Below, one piece after another: positions 62,756 through 64,000 of a stretch of 64,000 nucleotides of DNA (position 1 is the first letter of the stretch; each line of letters opens with the position of its first letter). Source of the stretch: an uncultured Sulfitobacter sp. Its GTDB lineage: Bacteria > Pseudomonadota > Alphaproteobacteria > Rhodobacterales > Rhodobacteraceae. Location: contig CANMZB010000012.1 of assembly GCA_947502265.1 (NCBI GenBank), positions 83,644-147,643 of the forward strand, given 5' to 3'. The notes beneath the pieces were generated by a model. The model saw only the letters and a list, made by a program, of their open reading frames with translations, was not told the DNA's origin and did no database searches. A program made the position numbers and the translations under genes.

Positions 62756-62796
62756 CCCTCTCGGGACATTGCTATGCAATGCCCTGCCGGGCAGTG
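62756..62796. repeat. Palindromic insertion 4 in istA (41 bp, frameshift)
   Basis: CCCTCTCG, hairpin CATTGC-TAT-GCAATG, and CTGCCGGGCAGTG before GATG. It splits GGDRE|MVDILALVL. Both outer blocks are identical to those of insertion 3. Confidence 0.75.
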
Positions 62797-63044
62797 GATG
62801 GTCGATATCTTGGCGCTGGTCTTACATCACGATGAACAGGCCGTGCTGGTCGCTGTGGAAATGGCCTTGGCAGAGGGTGTCGCTACAAAGACCCATGTTC
62901 TGAACCTCCTACACCGGTTAATCGACAGAAAGACGACAGGCGGAGCCAATATCGACACGCCGCAGGCCCTTGTTCTTAACCTTGAGCCAAAGGCAAACGT
63001 TGAACGCTATGACGGCCTGCGCATTCTGAAAGCAGGAGGCCGCC

Positions 63045-63839
63045 ATGCGCCATGATCCTGCCAGTGGCGCCGTCATCATCATGCTTCGCAGCCTCAAAAT
63101 GTATGGTATGGCGCAGGCTGTTAACGATCTGATGGAACAGGGCGCGCCGGCCTTTGACGCCGCAGTGCCGATGCTCGCCCAGTTACTCAAAGCCGAACTG
63201 GCCGAGCGAGAGGTGCGCTCCATTGCCTACCATATGAAAGCCGCACGCTTCCCAGCTTATAAGGATATCTCTGGCTTCGACTTCGCAGCCAGCGACATCA
63301 ACGAGGCCACGGTGAAACAACTCCATCGCTGCGAGTTCATGGACGGTGCGCAGAACATCGTGCTGATTGGTGGCCCGGGAACTGGAAAAACCCATGCTGC
63401 AACGGCACTCGGCGTTCAGGCCGTCGGGCACTATCGTCGAAAAGTGCGCTTCTTCTCAACCATTGAACTGGTCAACGGGCTTGAGCAGGAAAAGACAATC
63501 GGCAAGGCCGGAAAGATCGCAGAAAGCCTTACAAAGCTTGATCTCGTGATCCTCGACGAACTGGGCTACCTGCCATTTAGCGCTTCCGGCGGGGCACTGC
63601 TCTTCCATCTGCTGAGTAAACTCTATGAGCGCACCAGCGTGATCATTACCACAAACCTGAGCTTCAGCGAATGGGCCACAGTCTTTGGTGATGGCAAGAT
63701 GACTACCGCACTGCTCGATCGATTGACCCATCGCTGCCATATCCTGGAAACCGGGAATGACAGCTTCCGCTTCAAGGCAAGTTCAGCCGCAGCAGAGAAA
63801 AAGAACAAGGAGGCAAATCATGCCTTGACCCAAGACTGA
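63045..63839 (+). CDS. istB: IstB, ATP-binding helper of IS21 transposition
   Basis: A protein of 264 residues, intact. Walker [10 protein letters not shown] lies near residue 108 and Walker [11 protein letters not shown] near 166; [14 protein letters not shown] and the C-terminal FRFKASSAA are standard. IstB is an AAA+ DnaC-like ATPase that selects target DNA for the IstA transposase. It overlaps the istA stop by 11 bp. Its integrity contrasts with the damaged istA. Confidence 0.94.
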   Translation: MRHDPASGAVIIMLRSLKMYGMAQAVNDLMEQGAPAFDAAVPMLAQLLKAELAEREVRSIAYHMKAARFPAYKDISGFDFAASDINEATVKQLHRCEFMDGAQNIVLIGGPGTGKTHAATALGVQAVGHYRRKVRFFSTIELVNGLEQEKTIGKAGKIAESLTKLDLVILDELGYLPFSASGGALLFHLLSKLYERTSVIITTNLSFSEWATVFGDGKMTTALLDRLTHRCHILETGNDSFRFKASSAAAEKKNKEANHALTQD

Positions 63840-63859
63840 CCCCCGCAACATAATTTAAA

Positions 63860-63915
63860 GGTGGGTCAGTTCTCGATGGAAAAACCGGGTCACTTCTGTA
63901 TGGAAATTAGGGTCA
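63860..63915 (-). repeat. Right terminal repeat of the IS21 element
   Basis: Read on the minus strand it contains TTTCCATACAGAAGTGACCCGG and TTTCCATCGAGAACTGACCC, matching the left end. The outer boundary near 63915 is approximate. Confidence 0.85.
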
Positions 63916-63919
63916 GGAC

Positions 63920-64000
63920 TCACAACCAGAATATTACTGTTGCGGCGAGAGCGATTGCTGACAGGAAGACCTTTGGGCATCGGTCATACCGGGTTGAGAC
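63920..64000 (-). CDS. IS5 family transposase, C-terminal fragment (cut by window end)
   Basis: Twenty-six residues before the stop, STRYDRCPKVFLSAIALAATVIFWL, match the C-terminus of IS5-group transposases. The gene continues beyond the window, so its integrity is unknown. It abuts the right end of the IS21 element. Confidence 0.75.
   Translation of the reverse strand, partial: VSTRYDRCPKVFLSAIALAATVIFWL

Larger units (their letters stand above)
61367..63055 (+). pseudogene. istA: istA transposase, interrupted by four short palindromic insertions and a 1-bp deletion
   Basis: The gene starts at ATG 61367 (GLLNIIRRMALREK) and ends at TGA 63055. All expected family blocks occur in order: helix-turn-helix (REIARRTGMSRNTIKKYL), FQFDWSEDW of the DDE domain, GIYD, TAVDRVGRGKER, CNPAAGWEKGQIEK, LNAWLEQRC, RNRYSVPASFANRPVSLRVYP and ILALVLHHDEQAV. 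They fall in three reading frames. The changes are insertions of 42, 35, 39 and 41 bp and one lost T in TATGTG(T)TTGAG near 62121. The second and fourth shift the frame and the third brings a TAA. Outside these points the coding sequence is undamaged, so inactivation is recent or is overcome in some way. Confidence 0.85.
61249..63915 (+). mobile_element. IS21 family insertion sequence with broken istA and intact istB
   Basis: About 2.67 kb with inverted ends that share TTTCCATxCAGAAGTGACCCGG followed by TTTCCATxGAGAAxTGACCC. It contains istA and istB in the usual overlapping order. The exact outer ends (TG...CA) are inferred from alignment of the two ends by eye, and no convincing target duplication is seen. 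Normal IS21 elements are about 2.1-2.5 kb; the extra length comes largely from short insertions in istA. It lies between an IS66 remnant and an IS5-type transposase tail. Confidence 0.85.

Overview
The window looks like chromosome of a marine alphaproteobacterium of the Roseobacter group (Rhodobacteraceae). Evidence is the high-GC coding style, many TRAP transporters, a peptidyl-tRNA hydrolase/L25 neighbourhood, a DUF1045 protein, an Entner-Doudoroff pair and IS21/IS66/IS5 insertion sequences of the type common there. The genus cannot be read from the sequence alone.

Layout. 1-15.7 kb is a catabolic and uptake region: a TetR regulator, an MgtC-like membrane protein, an acyl-CoA ligase, a histidine kinase with a periplasmic binding-protein sensor, pxpB-pxpC without pxpA, a crotonase, and a minus-strand operon of TAXI-type TRAP binding protein, fused TRAP permease, acyl-CoA ligase, TPP enzyme and a DUF1045 protein. 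15.9-24.9 kb is a compact and apparently complete selenium module: mnmH on the plus strand, and on the minus strand selA, selB, tRNA-Sec (selC), a thioredoxin-fold fusion protein, a UGSC-family selenoprotein with an in-frame UGA, and an FAD-domain-SelD fusion. The UGSC protein is the only confident selenoprotein client in the window.

25-29 kb holds one large secreted-type protein (PIG-L deacetylase, FG-GAP repeats, RTX calcium repeats, cadherin-like repeats). 29-46 kb is oxidative catabolism and transport: dadA, a GMC oxidoreductase, an FAD-linked dehydrogenase/aminotransferase/SDR operon, an acyl-CoA dehydrogenase that seems to start at AUC, a TRAP dctPQM operon, and a MarR-controlled RND efflux operon. 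Between the SDR and acyl-CoA dehydrogenase genes lie an FNR-type box, a well-placed -10 element and an intrinsic terminator, which together predict a small RNA of about 140 nt.

46-61 kb carries central metabolism and housekeeping: edd-eda, an HpaR-like regulator, trpB, trpA (separate and on the opposite strand), a serine hydrolase, pth, a truncated haemoglobin, rplY, a sulfotransferase, an L-lactate dehydrogenase-type flavoenzyme and ychF. 61-64 kb is a pile of insertion sequences: an IS66 remnant, an IS21 element with intact istB, and the tail of an IS5-type transposase cut by the window end. The istA gene of the IS21 element is interrupted by four short, related palindromic insertions of 35-42 bp plus one single-base deletion. 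This is the most unusual structure in the window.
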